Below, piece after piece: positions 1-7,192 of a DNA stretch of 12,908 nucleotides; the stretch's first letter is position 1, and each line of letters opens with the position of its first letter. Below the pieces are notes generated by a model, which was not told the DNA's origin, ran no database searches, and saw nothing but the letters and a program-made list of their open reading frames with translations. The stretch comes from an uncultured Anaerotruncus sp. (GTDB lineage: Bacteria; Bacillota; Clostridia; Oscillospirales; Ruminococcaceae), in NCBI GenBank assembly GCA_910586875.1, contig CAJUJI010000081.1, positions 1-12,908 on the forward strand. The letters run 5' to 3'. The position numbers and the translations under genes were made by a program.

Positions 1-5
1 TTGTT

Positions 6-34
6 ATTATATACTAATGTAACAATTATTACAA
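6..34 (-). promoter_or_regulatory. Predicted sigma-A promoter reading leftward out of the window
   Basis: On the minus strand a TTGTAA -35 box (29-34) is separated by exactly 17 bases from a perfect TATAAT -10 box (6-11). It lies in the AT-rich gap just after the hemZ stop codon, so it would drive the gene beyond the left edge rather than hemZ. The start point would fall at or just outside the window. In many Clostridia the gene after hemZ is hisS, but that gene is not visible here. AT-rich sequence raises the chance of a random match. Confidence 0.55.
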
Positions 35-38
35 GTAT
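11..38. repeat. Imperfect palindrome overlapping the left-edge promoter
   Basis: Two nested inverted pairs are visible: ATACT (11-15) with AGTAT (34-38), and TGTAA (18-22) with TTACA (29-33), around a 6-base centre. Two unpaired bases (16-17) sit on one side. The element covers the -35 box and the spacer of the promoter at 6-34 and reaches into its -10 box, which is where a repressor or activator operator would lie. No U-tract follows in either direction, so it does not look like a normal intrinsic terminator for hemZ. No known regulator consensus was recognised. Confidence 0.4.
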
Positions 39-53
39 CAGATTGTAAACTTT

Positions 54-1499
54 TTATGCATCGTAAAACTCTAAAATTCTGTCCTTGCGCTCGAGCGCCA
101 CCGGAAACCGGCTGATATACTCATACGGATATTTATAGTTGAAAATGCGTTCCAGCTTTTTGGTTTGGGGATTCATCAGCTTGGTCGATGCCCCAGCTCC
201 TACCGCAAAAATAGAGTGGGTCTCATCCATAATATAAATATTGTACAGCCCCTCAAAGCCCGCCTTGCTATACCCCACGTTTTCCAAGCAGGAAAGGCTC
301 CCCGTTTGGCGATAGAGGTAATAGGGCGCAAAACCGGCTGTTGCCAGCGCTTGCCTTGCATAATCGACCATACCGCCCACCAGTTCCACCTGCGCGCGCG
401 CCTGTGCAAAGGTCAGTGCAGCCGCTCGTTTGACCGTCAAGGTATGTACCGTAATATTTTCTGGCTGCATCGCGATTACTCCGTCAACGCTCGCTTGAAA
501 GCTCTCCTGGGTATCGGTTGGCAGCCCTGCAATCAGGTCCATGTTGATATTTTTTAGCCCACAATCCCGCGCCAACGCAAACGCTTCCCGCAGCTGTGCT
601 GTGGTATGCCGCCGCCCGATTGTTTGCAGCACACAATCCGATAGCGTCTGGGGGTTTAGGCTGATGCGTGCATCCGGCGCCATGCGCTGGATGAGCTGTA
701 ATTTTTCTGGTGTTATGGTATCCGGCCGCCCTGCCTCAATGGTATATTCCCAGAGCTGCCCCAAATCAAACTGATCCGCAAGCGTTTGCATAATCCGTTC
801 CAGCTGCGGCGCGCTCAAGGTGGTAGGCGTGCCTCCGCCGAAATAAATCGTGCGCAGCTTCAGCCCCAGCCGCCGTACAATTGCACTGGTGTGGACCAGC
901 TCCATGCACAGCCGGTCCACGTATTCGGGTATGAGCTTTGCCGCCCGTTCAACCGAATGTGACACAAATGAGCAGTAAGCACAACGGGTGGGACAAAACG
1001 GGATGGACACATAGAGAGAGACGCTGTCCGGCGTTGACCGCGCAAGCAGCGGATGCTCTATATTCGCCGTCTGCATCGCGAGCGCAAAACGATCCTCTCG
1101 TACCAGGCATTCCTCCATATAATGGCGCCGCAGCTGCTGTTCGGAGGCACCCTGCGCCAGCCCATGTGTCAAAAACTTGATGGGCCGCACGCCGGTCAAT
1201 ATTCCCCAAGGCGGTGTGAAGCCGGTGGCCTGCTTTAACAGATCAAATAGCAGTACCGCGAGCTTGCGCTCCTGCTCCAGCGCATCGTCGTCCGGCTCTT
1301 GTTCATCCCATGCTGTGGCATCCCGCCCCTGCAAACAGACCCGTGCGCACAGTTTATGTCCCTCCTGCCGCACCTCCAAATATTCCTCCTCCGGCTGTGT
1401 TGCGCCTTCCTGGGCCAGCACCTTTTCACCAAAGAAGAACATCTGCGCCAAGCGTTGCAGCTCATACACATGCGGCAGCCCATTCAGATATAAATTCAT
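54..1499 (-). CDS. hemZ: HemZ-type radical SAM protein (coproporphyrinogen dehydrogenase family)
   Basis: A 481-residue cytoplasmic protein of the HemN/HemZ branch of radical SAM enzymes, annotated as oxygen-independent coproporphyrinogen III dehydrogenase in haem synthesis. The [4Fe-4S]/SAM cluster motif CPTRCAYC gives Cys169, Cys173 and Cys176. The SAM-binding GGGTPT is at 221-226 and the EAGRPD block at 255-260. HemZ hallmarks are GVRPIKF near 103-109 and YLYRQ...ENVGY at 394-410. About 160 residues precede the radical SAM core, as usual for HemZ. The ATG overlaps the upstream stop as ATGA, and only a weak GGTG Shine-Dalgarno is visible, so translation is probably coupled to the hydrolase gene. 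It is the last gene of cluster B and ends in TAA. Family membership is clear. True coproporphyrinogen activity is less certain, because related proteins are haem chaperones and many anaerobes with hemZ lack a full haem pathway. Confidence 0.93.
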   Translation of the reverse strand: MNLYLNGLPHVYELQRLAQMFFFGEKVLAQEGATQPEEEYLEVRQEGHKLCARVCLQGRDATAWDEQEPDDDALEQERKLAVLLFDLLKQATGFTPPWGILTGVRPIKFLTHGLAQGASEQQLRRHYMEECLVREDRFALAMQTANIEHPLLARSTPDSVSLYVSIPFCPTRCAYCSFVSHSVERAAKLIPEYVDRLCMELVHTSAIVRRLGLKLRTIYFGGGTPTTLSAPQLERIMQTLADQFDLGQLWEYTIEAGRPDTITPEKLQLIQRMAPDARISLNPQTLSDCVLQTIGRRHTTAQLREAFALARDCGLKNINMDLIAGLPTDTQESFQASVDGVIAMQPENITVHTLTVKRAAALTFAQARAQVELVGGMVDYARQALATAGFAPYYLYRQTGSLSCLENVGYSKAGFEGLYNIYIMDETHSIFAVGAGASTKLMNPQTKKLERIFNYKYPYEYISRFPVALERKDRILEFYDA

Positions 1500-2134
1500 C
1501 CTTGACGCACCATCTGCATGTATTGGTTATGGCGGCGTTCCTGTTCTAACGTGCTTTCCGGGCCGTGTCCAGGCAGCACCCGGTAATCACCTGGCAGCGC
1601 ATCCAGCTTTTTCAGTGACGCTAACATCGTCCGATAATCGCCGCCCGGCAGGTCGCAACGCCCGATATCCCCTGCAAATAGCGTATCCCCTGCGAACATC
1701 GTCCCCTCACAGAGATAAACGACACCGCCTTTGGTGTGTCCTGGCGTCTCCAAAACCTTGAGCGACAGCGCGCCAGCTTTTACCACATCCCCTTCTTTGA
1801 GCAGCTCATCCGGCGTGAGCAGATAATCTCTGTCGGTCATCCCCGGCGACAGCGCAAGACTTCTGCGCCGGTCAGAAAGCTGGTCTGCATCCCCTGCGCC
1901 AATCGCCAGCTTACAGCCGCTATACTGCTCCAGCAAGCCGCGCACTCCACCAATGTGATCGTAATGTCCATGTGTCAGCAGAATATAAACCGGCGTTAGA
2001 TGCTCCTGTTCAAGAAATGCAATCAGCTTTTCCGGCTGTGCGCCTGGGTCTACTATCACACAATGGCCGTTATCATCTGCGGCAATATAGCAATTCGTTC
2101 CCATAAAGCCTACCGGCTTGGTGTATACCTTCAT
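1496..2134 (-). CDS. Metallo-beta-lactamase fold hydrolase, glyoxalase II-like
   Basis: A 212-residue cytoplasmic metallohydrolase of the MBL superfamily, in the small YcbL/GloB-like group that hydrolyses thioesters such as S-lactoylglutathione-type substrates; the actual substrate is unknown. The metal-binding motif THGHYDH (54-60) supplies His55, His57, Asp59 and His60. PGHT gives His133, AGDTLF gives Asp150, and LPGHG gives His190, so both metal sites look complete. The ATG at 2132-2134 is chosen over a TTG 81 bases upstream because AAGGAG (2143-2148) sits 8 bases before it and the protein then begins with the usual family N-terminus. Its stop overlaps the hemZ start by four bases. Its place after dtd and before hemZ is common in Clostridia, but this does not reveal the substrate. 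It lacks the extra C-terminal domain of true glyoxalase II (about 250 residues). Confidence 0.9.
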   Translation of the reverse strand: MKVYTKPVGFMGTNCYIAADDNGHCVIVDPGAQPEKLIAFLEQEHLTPVYILLTHGHYDHIGGVRGLLEQYSGCKLAIGAGDADQLSDRRRSLALSPGMTDRDYLLTPDELLKEGDVVKAGALSLKVLETPGHTKGGVVYLCEGTMFAGDTLFAGDIGRCDLPGGDYRTMLASLKKLDALPGDYRVLPGHGPESTLEQERRHNQYMQMVRQG

Positions 2135-2142
2135 CTCATCGT

Positions 2143-2148
2143 CTCCTT
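2143..2148 (-). promoter_or_regulatory. Ribosome binding site fixing the MBL hydrolase start
   Basis: AAGGAG on the minus strand lies 8 bases before the ATG at 2132-2134. It decides against the longer reading from TTG at 2213-2215, which has no such site and would add 27 residues of no family resemblance. Confidence 0.85.
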
Positions 2149-2223
2149 CAGTTTCGTTCACCTTTCCAAGGGTAATAGAGTCCAGGGCTGCGCATTTTAC
2201 AGGGGATTGCGGCAAACCCTAAG

Positions 2224-2679
2224 CTATGCTTTCCAGGTATCCGTATCCAAAATCAGCGTTACCGGCCCGTCATTCACAATCGTAACCGCCATGTCCGCGC
2301 CAAATACGCCGCTTTCCACCGGCTTTACACCGGTGTCCTTGACCGCTGCAATAAACCGCTCATAAAGTGCATTGGCGGTCTCCGGTTTTGCAGAAGCGGT
2401 AAACGACGGCCTGCGTCCATGCCGCACATCTGCGCAAAGGGTAAAGTTGGACACCACCAGCATTCCGCCGCCGATATCCAAAAGAGAACGATTCATCTTG
2501 CCGTTCTCGTCACTGAAAATTCGCAGGTTCGCTGTTTTTTCTGCAAGCAGGTCGGCTTCATCCACACCATCACCGTCCACTACGCCCAGCAGCACCATCA
2601 ACCCTTGTTGGATTTTCCCCTGTACTGCGCCGTCAATCTCCACCTGTGCGCTAGAAACACGCTGTAAAACCGCTTTCAT
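2224..2679 (-). CDS. dtd: D-aminoacyl-tRNA deacylase
   Basis: A 151-residue cytoplasmic enzyme that hydrolyses D-amino acids (and glycine on tRNA-Ala) from mischarged tRNAs, a proofreading step that acts in trans. It has the family length and start (MKAVLQRVSSAQV). The Gly-cisPro motif NDGPVT is at 136-141. The other active-site motif reads SNFTLCAD (77-84), with Asn78 where the textbook motif has Gln (SQxxLxA), followed by the usual GRRPSF (88-93). The ATG at 2677-2679 is preceded by AAAAGGAG at a 7-base spacing; the TTG 33 bases upstream has no such support. It lies 33 bases after relA, a pairing widespread in Firmicutes, and ends in TAG. Identity is clear. The effect of the Gln-to-Asn change is not known. 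Confidence 0.95.
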   Translation of the reverse strand: MKAVLQRVSSAQVEIDGAVQGKIQQGLMVLLGVVDGDGVDEADLLAEKTANLRIFSDENGKMNRSLLDIGGGMLVVSNFTLCADVRHGRRPSFTASAKPETANALYERFIAAVKDTGVKPVESGVFGADMAVTIVNDGPVTLILDTDTWKA

Positions 2680-2712
2680 CTGTTTGCTCCTTTTATCTGT
2701 CTGTTCGCCCAA

Positions 2713-4905
2713 CTACTGAGCCGAGCGGGTGACGCTAATAACCCCCTGCACCTTTGAAAGGTTGTTAATAATATAATTGAGCTGTTCGATATCGTTCACC
2801 GTTACGGTTATTGTCACAATATTGGTGCCTTCCTTCGCTTCACGTGCGACCAGTGTATGAATGGCAATTCGCATCGAGCTGAGAGCGACCGAAATATCCG
2901 CCAGCACCCCCATTCTGTCATCGGTGAGAATTTCCACTGTACTCTTAAACTGCTCTTTTTTCGCGGCATCCATCGCCCATTCTGCCTCAACCCAGCGCTC
3001 GGCATTGTTGGGGTCTCCGAGCGAATTGGTCACATTCTGGCAATCCTTTTTATGAATGGAAACTCCATATCCCCGCGTGATAAAACCGATAATTTCATCT
3101 CCCGGCAACGGATTACAGCAGCGCGCGAACTTGACAAGACAGCTATCCACCCCTTGCACAATGACCCCGCTTGACGCCTTCTCCCGTTTGTGCGACGTTT
3201 TTTCTGCCAGCACCTTTTGCAGCGATTCCTGCGGATTGGTGCGGTATTGACGCACAAAATCCTCCCGAATGCGCGGCATAATTTTCGAGAGCAATACGCC
3301 GCCGTAACCAATCGCGGCTAGGAAATCATCTATATTTTCAAAATGCTGCCGCCTTGCAACCGACAGCAGAAAGCTTTGCCAGGCGCCTTCCGGCGGCGCA
3401 ATCAGATTGCGGCGAAACTCCCGCTCCAGCTCACTACGCCCTTGTTCAATGTTTTCCTCACGACGCTCCTTTTTAAACCAATTGCGGATTTTTGCGCGCG
3501 CTTCGGAGGTGCGCACCAGCTTGAGCCAGTCGCGGCTGGGGCCGTGATCCTTCGCATTGGCGGTCACAACCTCGATGATCTGCCCTGTATGCACCTGGGT
3601 ATCCAGCGAAACCATCCGTCCATCTATTTTGGCGCCGACCATCCGGTTTCCCACCGCTGTATGAATGGCATAGGCAAAGTCAATCACCGTCGCTCCGGTC
3701 GGCAGGCTGATGACATCCCCCTTGGGGGTAAATACAAACACCTCTTCTGAGGTTAGGTCGCTCTTGATATTGCGAACAATATCCTCTACATCGTCCGCCT
3801 CTTTCTGATTTTCAATCAGCTGGCGAATCCAGGCGAGGCGCTCCTCCAGCTTATCCTTGCCGGAAATACCCGCCTTATACTTCCAGTGAGCCGCAATGCC
3901 GTATTCCGCTGTATGGTGCATATCCCAGGTACGTATCTGCACCTCAAACGGAATCGCCCGCTTATCAATTACCGTCGTGTGCAGGCTCTGGTACATATTC
4001 GGCTTTGGGGTTGAGATATAGTCCTTGAACCGGTTGGGAATCGGTTGGAACAGGTCGTGGATAATCCCCAGAATGTTGTAGCAGTCCGAAACCGAATCGA
4101 CGATAATCCGCACCGCATAAATGTCGAAAATCTCGTCAAATTCCTTTCCCTGAATATACATCTTGCGGTAAATGCCATAAATGCTCTTGACCCGTCCGTC
4201 GATATAAATTTCGCCATATTCTCCGGCAAGCCGCTCACGGATACGCTGTTTGATCCGCTCCAGGAACTCCTGCCGCTCCTCTTTTTTCAGCTCGAGCATC
4301 CGCTCAACCTCTCGGTAGGCGACCGGGTCCAGATAACGCAATGACAGATCCTCTAGCTCTTCCTTGACCGCGCGGATCCCCAAACGATGGGCCAGCGGCG
4401 CGTACACCTCCATCGTCTCCAGCGCCTTATCACGGCGCTTCTGTTCGGGCATAACCTCAATGGTGCGCATATTGTGCAGCCGGTCAGCCAGCTTGATGAT
4501 GATGACCCGCACATCCTGCGCCATTGCAAGCAGCATCTTGCGCACATTCTCGGCCTGCTGCTCCTCACGGGAGGTATAGTTGATCTTGCCTAGCTTGGTG
4601 ACACCATTGACCAGCAATGCAACATCGCTGCCAAACTGCTTTTCTATCGTTTCCAGTGGAATTTCTGTATCCTCCACCACGTCATGGAGCAGCGCTGCCA
4701 CAACACACTCGCTGTCCATTCCCAGGTTCACCAGGATTGATGCCACCACCACCGGATGGGTAATATATGGCTCGCCGGAAACGCGTTTCTGCCCGTTGTG
4801 TGCGCCTTCCGCCAAATCATATGCGGCCTGGATGCGCTGCATATCATAATGCCTGCCACTTTCGGCAATCAGCTCTTCCAGGTCCTTATATTCATAATAT
4901 TTCAC
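2713..4905 (-). CDS. relA: Bifunctional (p)ppGpp synthetase/hydrolase (Rel/SpoT type)
   Basis: A 730-residue cytoplasmic stringent-response enzyme that makes (p)ppGpp from GTP/GDP and ATP and degrades it, probably ribosome-associated. The N-terminal HD hydrolase domain keeps His50, the His74-Asp75 pair (LLHDVVEDT) and Asp141 (KLADRLHNMRT). The synthetase domain (about 235-345) has GRVKSIYGIYRKM, RFKDYISTPKPNMYQSLHT and EVQIRT. The RFKD motif (292-295), rather than EFDD, marks the bifunctional class, not the synthetase-only RelA of proteobacteria. A TGS domain (about 387-447), the cysteine-containing region ARCCNPLPGDE (594-604) and a C-terminal ACT domain (about 653-727) complete the usual long Rel layout. 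The start is GTG with GGAGG 7 bases upstream, 24 bases after recJ. The length is normal and no catalytic residue appears lost. It ends in TAG and is followed by dtd in the same operon. Confidence 0.97.
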   Translation of the reverse strand: MKYYEYKDLEELIAESGRHYDMQRIQAAYDLAEGAHNGQKRVSGEPYITHPVVVASILVNLGMDSECVVAALLHDVVEDTEIPLETIEKQFGSDVALLVNGVTKLGKINYTSREEQQAENVRKMLLAMAQDVRVIIIKLADRLHNMRTIEVMPEQKRRDKALETMEVYAPLAHRLGIRAVKEELEDLSLRYLDPVAYREVERMLELKKEERQEFLERIKQRIRERLAGEYGEIYIDGRVKSIYGIYRKMYIQGKEFDEIFDIYAVRIIVDSVSDCYNILGIIHDLFQPIPNRFKDYISTPKPNMYQSLHTTVIDKRAIPFEVQIRTWDMHHTAEYGIAAHWKYKAGISGKDKLEERLAWIRQLIENQKEADDVEDIVRNIKSDLTSEEVFVFTPKGDVISLPTGATVIDFAYAIHTAVGNRMVGAKIDGRMVSLDTQVHTGQIIEVVTANAKDHGPSRDWLKLVRTSEARAKIRNWFKKERREENIEQGRSELEREFRRNLIAPPEGAWQSFLLSVARRQHFENIDDFLAAIGYGGVLLSKIMPRIREDFVRQYRTNPQESLQKVLAEKTSHKREKASSGVIVQGVDSCLVKFARCCNPLPGDEIIGFITRGYGVSIHKKDCQNVTNSLGDPNNAERWVEAEWAMDAAKKEQFKSTVEILTDDRMGVLADISVALSSMRIAIHTLVAREAKEGTNIVTITVTVNDIEQLNYIINNLSKVQGVISVTRSAQ

Positions 4906-4910
4906 AAAAA

Positions 4911-4917
4911 TTCCTCC
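4911..4917 (-). promoter_or_regulatory. Ribosome binding site for the GTG start of relA
   Basis: GGAGGAA on the minus strand lies in the 24-base recJ-relA gap, with GGAGG 7 bases before the GTG at 4903-4905. It supports a GTG start for an otherwise standard Rel N-terminus (MKYYEYKDLEEL). Confidence 0.8.
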
Positions 4918-4929
4918 ATTGCAGGTCCC

Positions 4930-6981
4930 TTACGGCCTTTGGCCGGACTCAAGCCCCTGCAAAATTTTGGATTTGGTAATATCCACACGGGCGGGGTTTG
5001 GCACCACTGCAACCTGTTTGCTGCCGTTACAGGAGGTACAGGTAATTAGGTGCATCTCGTCCAATATATCCAATATGATTTTCAGCTTGCACAGGCAGGA
5101 AATATTCCCATGCAGCTTGGCATAAATAACCTCATCAGCGGCGGCCTTCAGCTGACCTTTGGCGCGCAGATAACGGTACACGACCGCAATATCATCCCGA
5201 TTGGGCACCACCTGCGCACACTCCGGCGGCGCAAGCGACTCACGCCGCATCAGCCGCTGGTACATCTGCTCCGAATGGTGGATCTGCCCGTAATCCAAAC
5301 CTGAAATGTGCAGGTCGCGCACCTTCACCGAAATACGCAGCTCCCCGTTCCATTCTCCGACATCCACCGTTGCTGCAAGGTCCACCACCTCGCCAATCGC
5401 AAACGGAAATTTCTCCGGCGTCATGCCAAAATAGACCGCATAAAATACAGTATCATCTCCGCAAAAACGCAGCCGCAGATGCTTGCCATCGCCTATTGGG
5501 TAAATCCCTTGTAATAGGCAGCGCTCCATCAAAAAAACCGGAAGCTCATTGCCGGAGCCAAACGGTTCGAGCGCAGAAAGCGGCTGGATATCCTTGACGG
5601 TGAGCTGTTTTGGGGATAATGTGCAATCGATGTGAACCACCTGCTGGGGCATTTCCGGATAATGCTGTGCTGCCCACCTGTTGATTGCAGCAATGAACTC
5701 CGAAAGCTGTGCGGTGCGCACCGTCATTCCGGCCGCTTGATTATGGCCTCCATACCGCACCAGATATTGCGAACAGGCGTTGATTGCATCGATGATCGAG
5801 AAGCCCTCCACACTACGGCCGGACCCGCGCGCAGTTTCTCCCTCCAGCGAGAGTACAATACAGGGTTTTCCAAATCGCTCCACCATCCGCGCGGCTACGA
5901 TTCCTACAATGCCATGATGCCAACCCTCGCCATAAATCACAATCACCCGTTGGCGCAGCGCTTCGGAGTCCTGCTCCAGCTGCTCCATAATCTGCACTAC
6001 AATCTGATCCTCAATACTGCGCCGCTTCTCGTTCAGTGCATTGATCCCCTGTGCAAGCTGTTCTGGCTCATCGCTGCCCACAAACAGCTCTATCGCGCTG
6101 TCCACTCGGTCAAAACGTCCCGCTGAATTGATCCGCGGTACCAGTCCATATGCAATATTGTCACAGGAAAGCGGGCGCTGTGTCATACCACAAACCTCAA
6201 GCAGCGCCGCAAGCCCCTCATTTTCGGTATTTTGCAACAGCTCCAAACCGCGACGCACAATCATGCGATTCTCGCCGACCAATGGCACGATATCTGCCAC
6301 CGTCGCCACCGCTACCAAATCACCGTATTGGTCCAACATCATCAGCGGTTCGTCACCCTCCAACGCGCAGACCAGCTTAAATGCCACTCCTACGCCCGCC
6401 AGGTATTGACAACCGCTCTGATCGTCCAGCCGGTGCGGGTCCACAACCGCCACCGCATCCGGCAGCTGTTCCCGCGGCTTATGATGGTCGGTAATCACAA
6501 CGTCTAACCCCAATGAGTTGGCAAATGCCACCTCTTCCACCGCGGTAATGCCGTTGTCCACCGTCACCACGAGGGATATTCCGTCCTTATGAATCAGAGA
6601 AAGTGCGTCCTTGTTCAGCCCATAGCCTTCGCGGTCGCGCTCGGGAATATAGTAACAAACATCCGCGCCTATAGACTCCAGATAGCTATAAAGCAACACC
6701 GTTGCCATAATTCCGTCACAATCATAATCCCCATAGACCGCAACCCGTTCTCCATCCGCTACCGCTTGCTGAATACGCTGTACAGCTTTGTCCATATCGC
6801 AGATAGAAAACGGGTCGGAAAGCTCCTCCGTTTGCGAAAGGAACTCCGCGGCCTTTTCTAACGTATCATATCCTCTGGCTGCCAACACCCTGGCTACAAC
6901 CGTTTGCTGCTTCAAGCCTTGGACGATGCGGCCCACTGCCGCTTCATTAACCGGCTTCCTTTCCCAACGTTTGATTGGCAC
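4930..6981 (-). CDS. recJ: Single-stranded-DNA-specific exonuclease RecJ
   Basis: A 683-residue 5'-3' exonuclease on single-stranded DNA, acting in recombinational, mismatch and base-excision repair. The DHH domain carries GDYDCDG (84-90), VDNGI with Asp142, the name-giving TDHHKP (Asp165, His166, His167) and VADIVPL with Asp230. The DHHA1 domain has GEGWHHGIVG (351-360), RGSGRS (385-390) and GGHNQAAG (411-418). An OB-fold region follows with EPFGSGNELP around 472-481. The C-terminal part (about 590-683) looks like a winged-helix extension with a CTSC pair (648-651); Firmicute RecJ proteins are often longer than the E. coli enzyme (about 577 residues). The start is GTG at 6979-6981 with CGGAGG 8 bases upstream. 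It is first in cluster B, with its own predicted promoter. In many Clostridia apt follows recJ; here relA comes directly after a 24-base gap. Confidence 0.96.
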   Translation of the reverse strand: MPIKRWERKPVNEAAVGRIVQGLKQQTVVARVLAARGYDTLEKAAEFLSQTEELSDPFSICDMDKAVQRIQQAVADGERVAVYGDYDCDGIMATVLLYSYLESIGADVCYYIPERDREGYGLNKDALSLIHKDGISLVVTVDNGITAVEEVAFANSLGLDVVITDHHKPREQLPDAVAVVDPHRLDDQSGCQYLAGVGVAFKLVCALEGDEPLMMLDQYGDLVAVATVADIVPLVGENRMIVRRGLELLQNTENEGLAALLEVCGMTQRPLSCDNIAYGLVPRINSAGRFDRVDSAIELFVGSDEPEQLAQGINALNEKRRSIEDQIVVQIMEQLEQDSEALRQRVIVIYGEGWHHGIVGIVAARMVERFGKPCIVLSLEGETARGSGRSVEGFSIIDAINACSQYLVRYGGHNQAAGMTVRTAQLSEFIAAINRWAAQHYPEMPQQVVHIDCTLSPKQLTVKDIQPLSALEPFGSGNELPVFLMERCLLQGIYPIGDGKHLRLRFCGDDTVFYAVYFGMTPEKFPFAIGEVVDLAATVDVGEWNGELRISVKVRDLHISGLDYGQIHHSEQMYQRLMRRESLAPPECAQVVPNRDDIAVVYRYLRAKGQLKAAADEVIYAKLHGNISCLCKLKIILDILDEMHLITCTSCNGSKQVAVVPNPARVDITKSKILQGLESGQRP

Positions 6982-6989
6982 AGTCCACG

Positions 6990-6995
6990 CCTCCG
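6990..6995 (-). promoter_or_regulatory. Ribosome binding site for the GTG start of recJ
   Basis: CGGAGG on the minus strand lies 8 bases before the GTG at 6979-6981. This supports the GTG start over an out-of-frame ATG at 7007-7009, which has no Shine-Dalgarno sequence. Confidence 0.8.
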
Positions 6996-7020
6996 TATGA
7001 TTGTTTCATTTTTCGTTTTT

Positions 7021-7035
7021 ATAAACAGAGTTTAT
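7021..7035. repeat. Small palindrome at the recJ transcription start
   Basis: ATAAACAGAGTTTAT is a perfect inverted repeat with 6-base arms and a 3-base centre. It overlaps the downstream end of the predicted recJ -10 box and covers the expected start of transcription, a classical place for a repressor operator. It does not match the Gram-positive LexA box. A chance palindrome in AT-rich sequence is quite possible. Confidence 0.35.
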
Positions 7036-7062
7036 TTTAGCACATTTCGTAAAAAAACACAA
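7034..7062 (-). promoter_or_regulatory. Predicted promoter of the recJ-relA-dtd-MBL-hemZ operon
   Basis: On the minus strand the -35 box is TTGTGT (7057-7062) and the -10 box TAAAAT (7034-7039), with a 17-base spacer and a TG one base before the -10 (extended -10 element). It lies downstream of the terminator that closes cluster A and about 50 bases before the recJ GTG, as expected for an operon promoter. Confidence 0.7.
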
Positions 7063-7145
7063 TAGTCTCTGGCTCTGGTGGGGGTCTCTTTTCTGCATGT
7101 CAGGTGGTTATCATTGAAACGGCAGGCACTTCGCGCAGCTGAGCA

Positions 7146-7180
7146 AAGGAAAAAAACAGGGAGCCATGCTCCCTGTTTTT
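7146..7180 (-). terminator. Intrinsic terminator after ispH-rpsA
   Basis: A perfect 13-base inverted repeat (7152-7164 with 7168-7180; core CAGGGAGC/GCTCCCTG) starts 13 bases beyond the IspH-S1 stop codon. On the minus strand it runs into a T-rich tract. The A and T runs flanking the core on both sides would also let it act in the opposite direction. It separates cluster A from cluster B. Confidence 0.9.
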
Positions 7181-7192
7181 CTCATCCTGTTT

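Noticed and set aside
1177..1761. Plus-strand open frame of 194 codons spanning hemZ and the hydrolase gene
   Set aside because: It is antisense to two well-supported overlapping genes, with no motif or start signal.
2135..2215. 27-residue N-terminal extension of the MBL hydrolase from a TTG start
   Set aside because: The internal ATG has AAGGAG at 8 bases and the family N-terminus; the extension has neither.
2680..2712. 11-residue N-terminal extension of Dtd from a TTG start
   Set aside because: The ATG at 2677-2679 has AAAAGGAG at 7 bases and matches the normal Dtd start.
5632..6126. Plus-strand open frame of 164 codons
   Set aside because: It is entirely antisense to conserved RecJ coding sequence and shows no family motif.
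4903..6981. Possible frameshift or fusion remnant between recJ and relA
   Set aside because: Both genes are full length with clean stop and start signals; the short gap is simply a ribosome binding site.
6947..7009. Possible 20-codon upstream open frame overlapping the recJ start (ATG at 7007-7009)
   Set aside because: It has no Shine-Dalgarno sequence and contains the recJ ribosome binding site; the overlap looks accidental.
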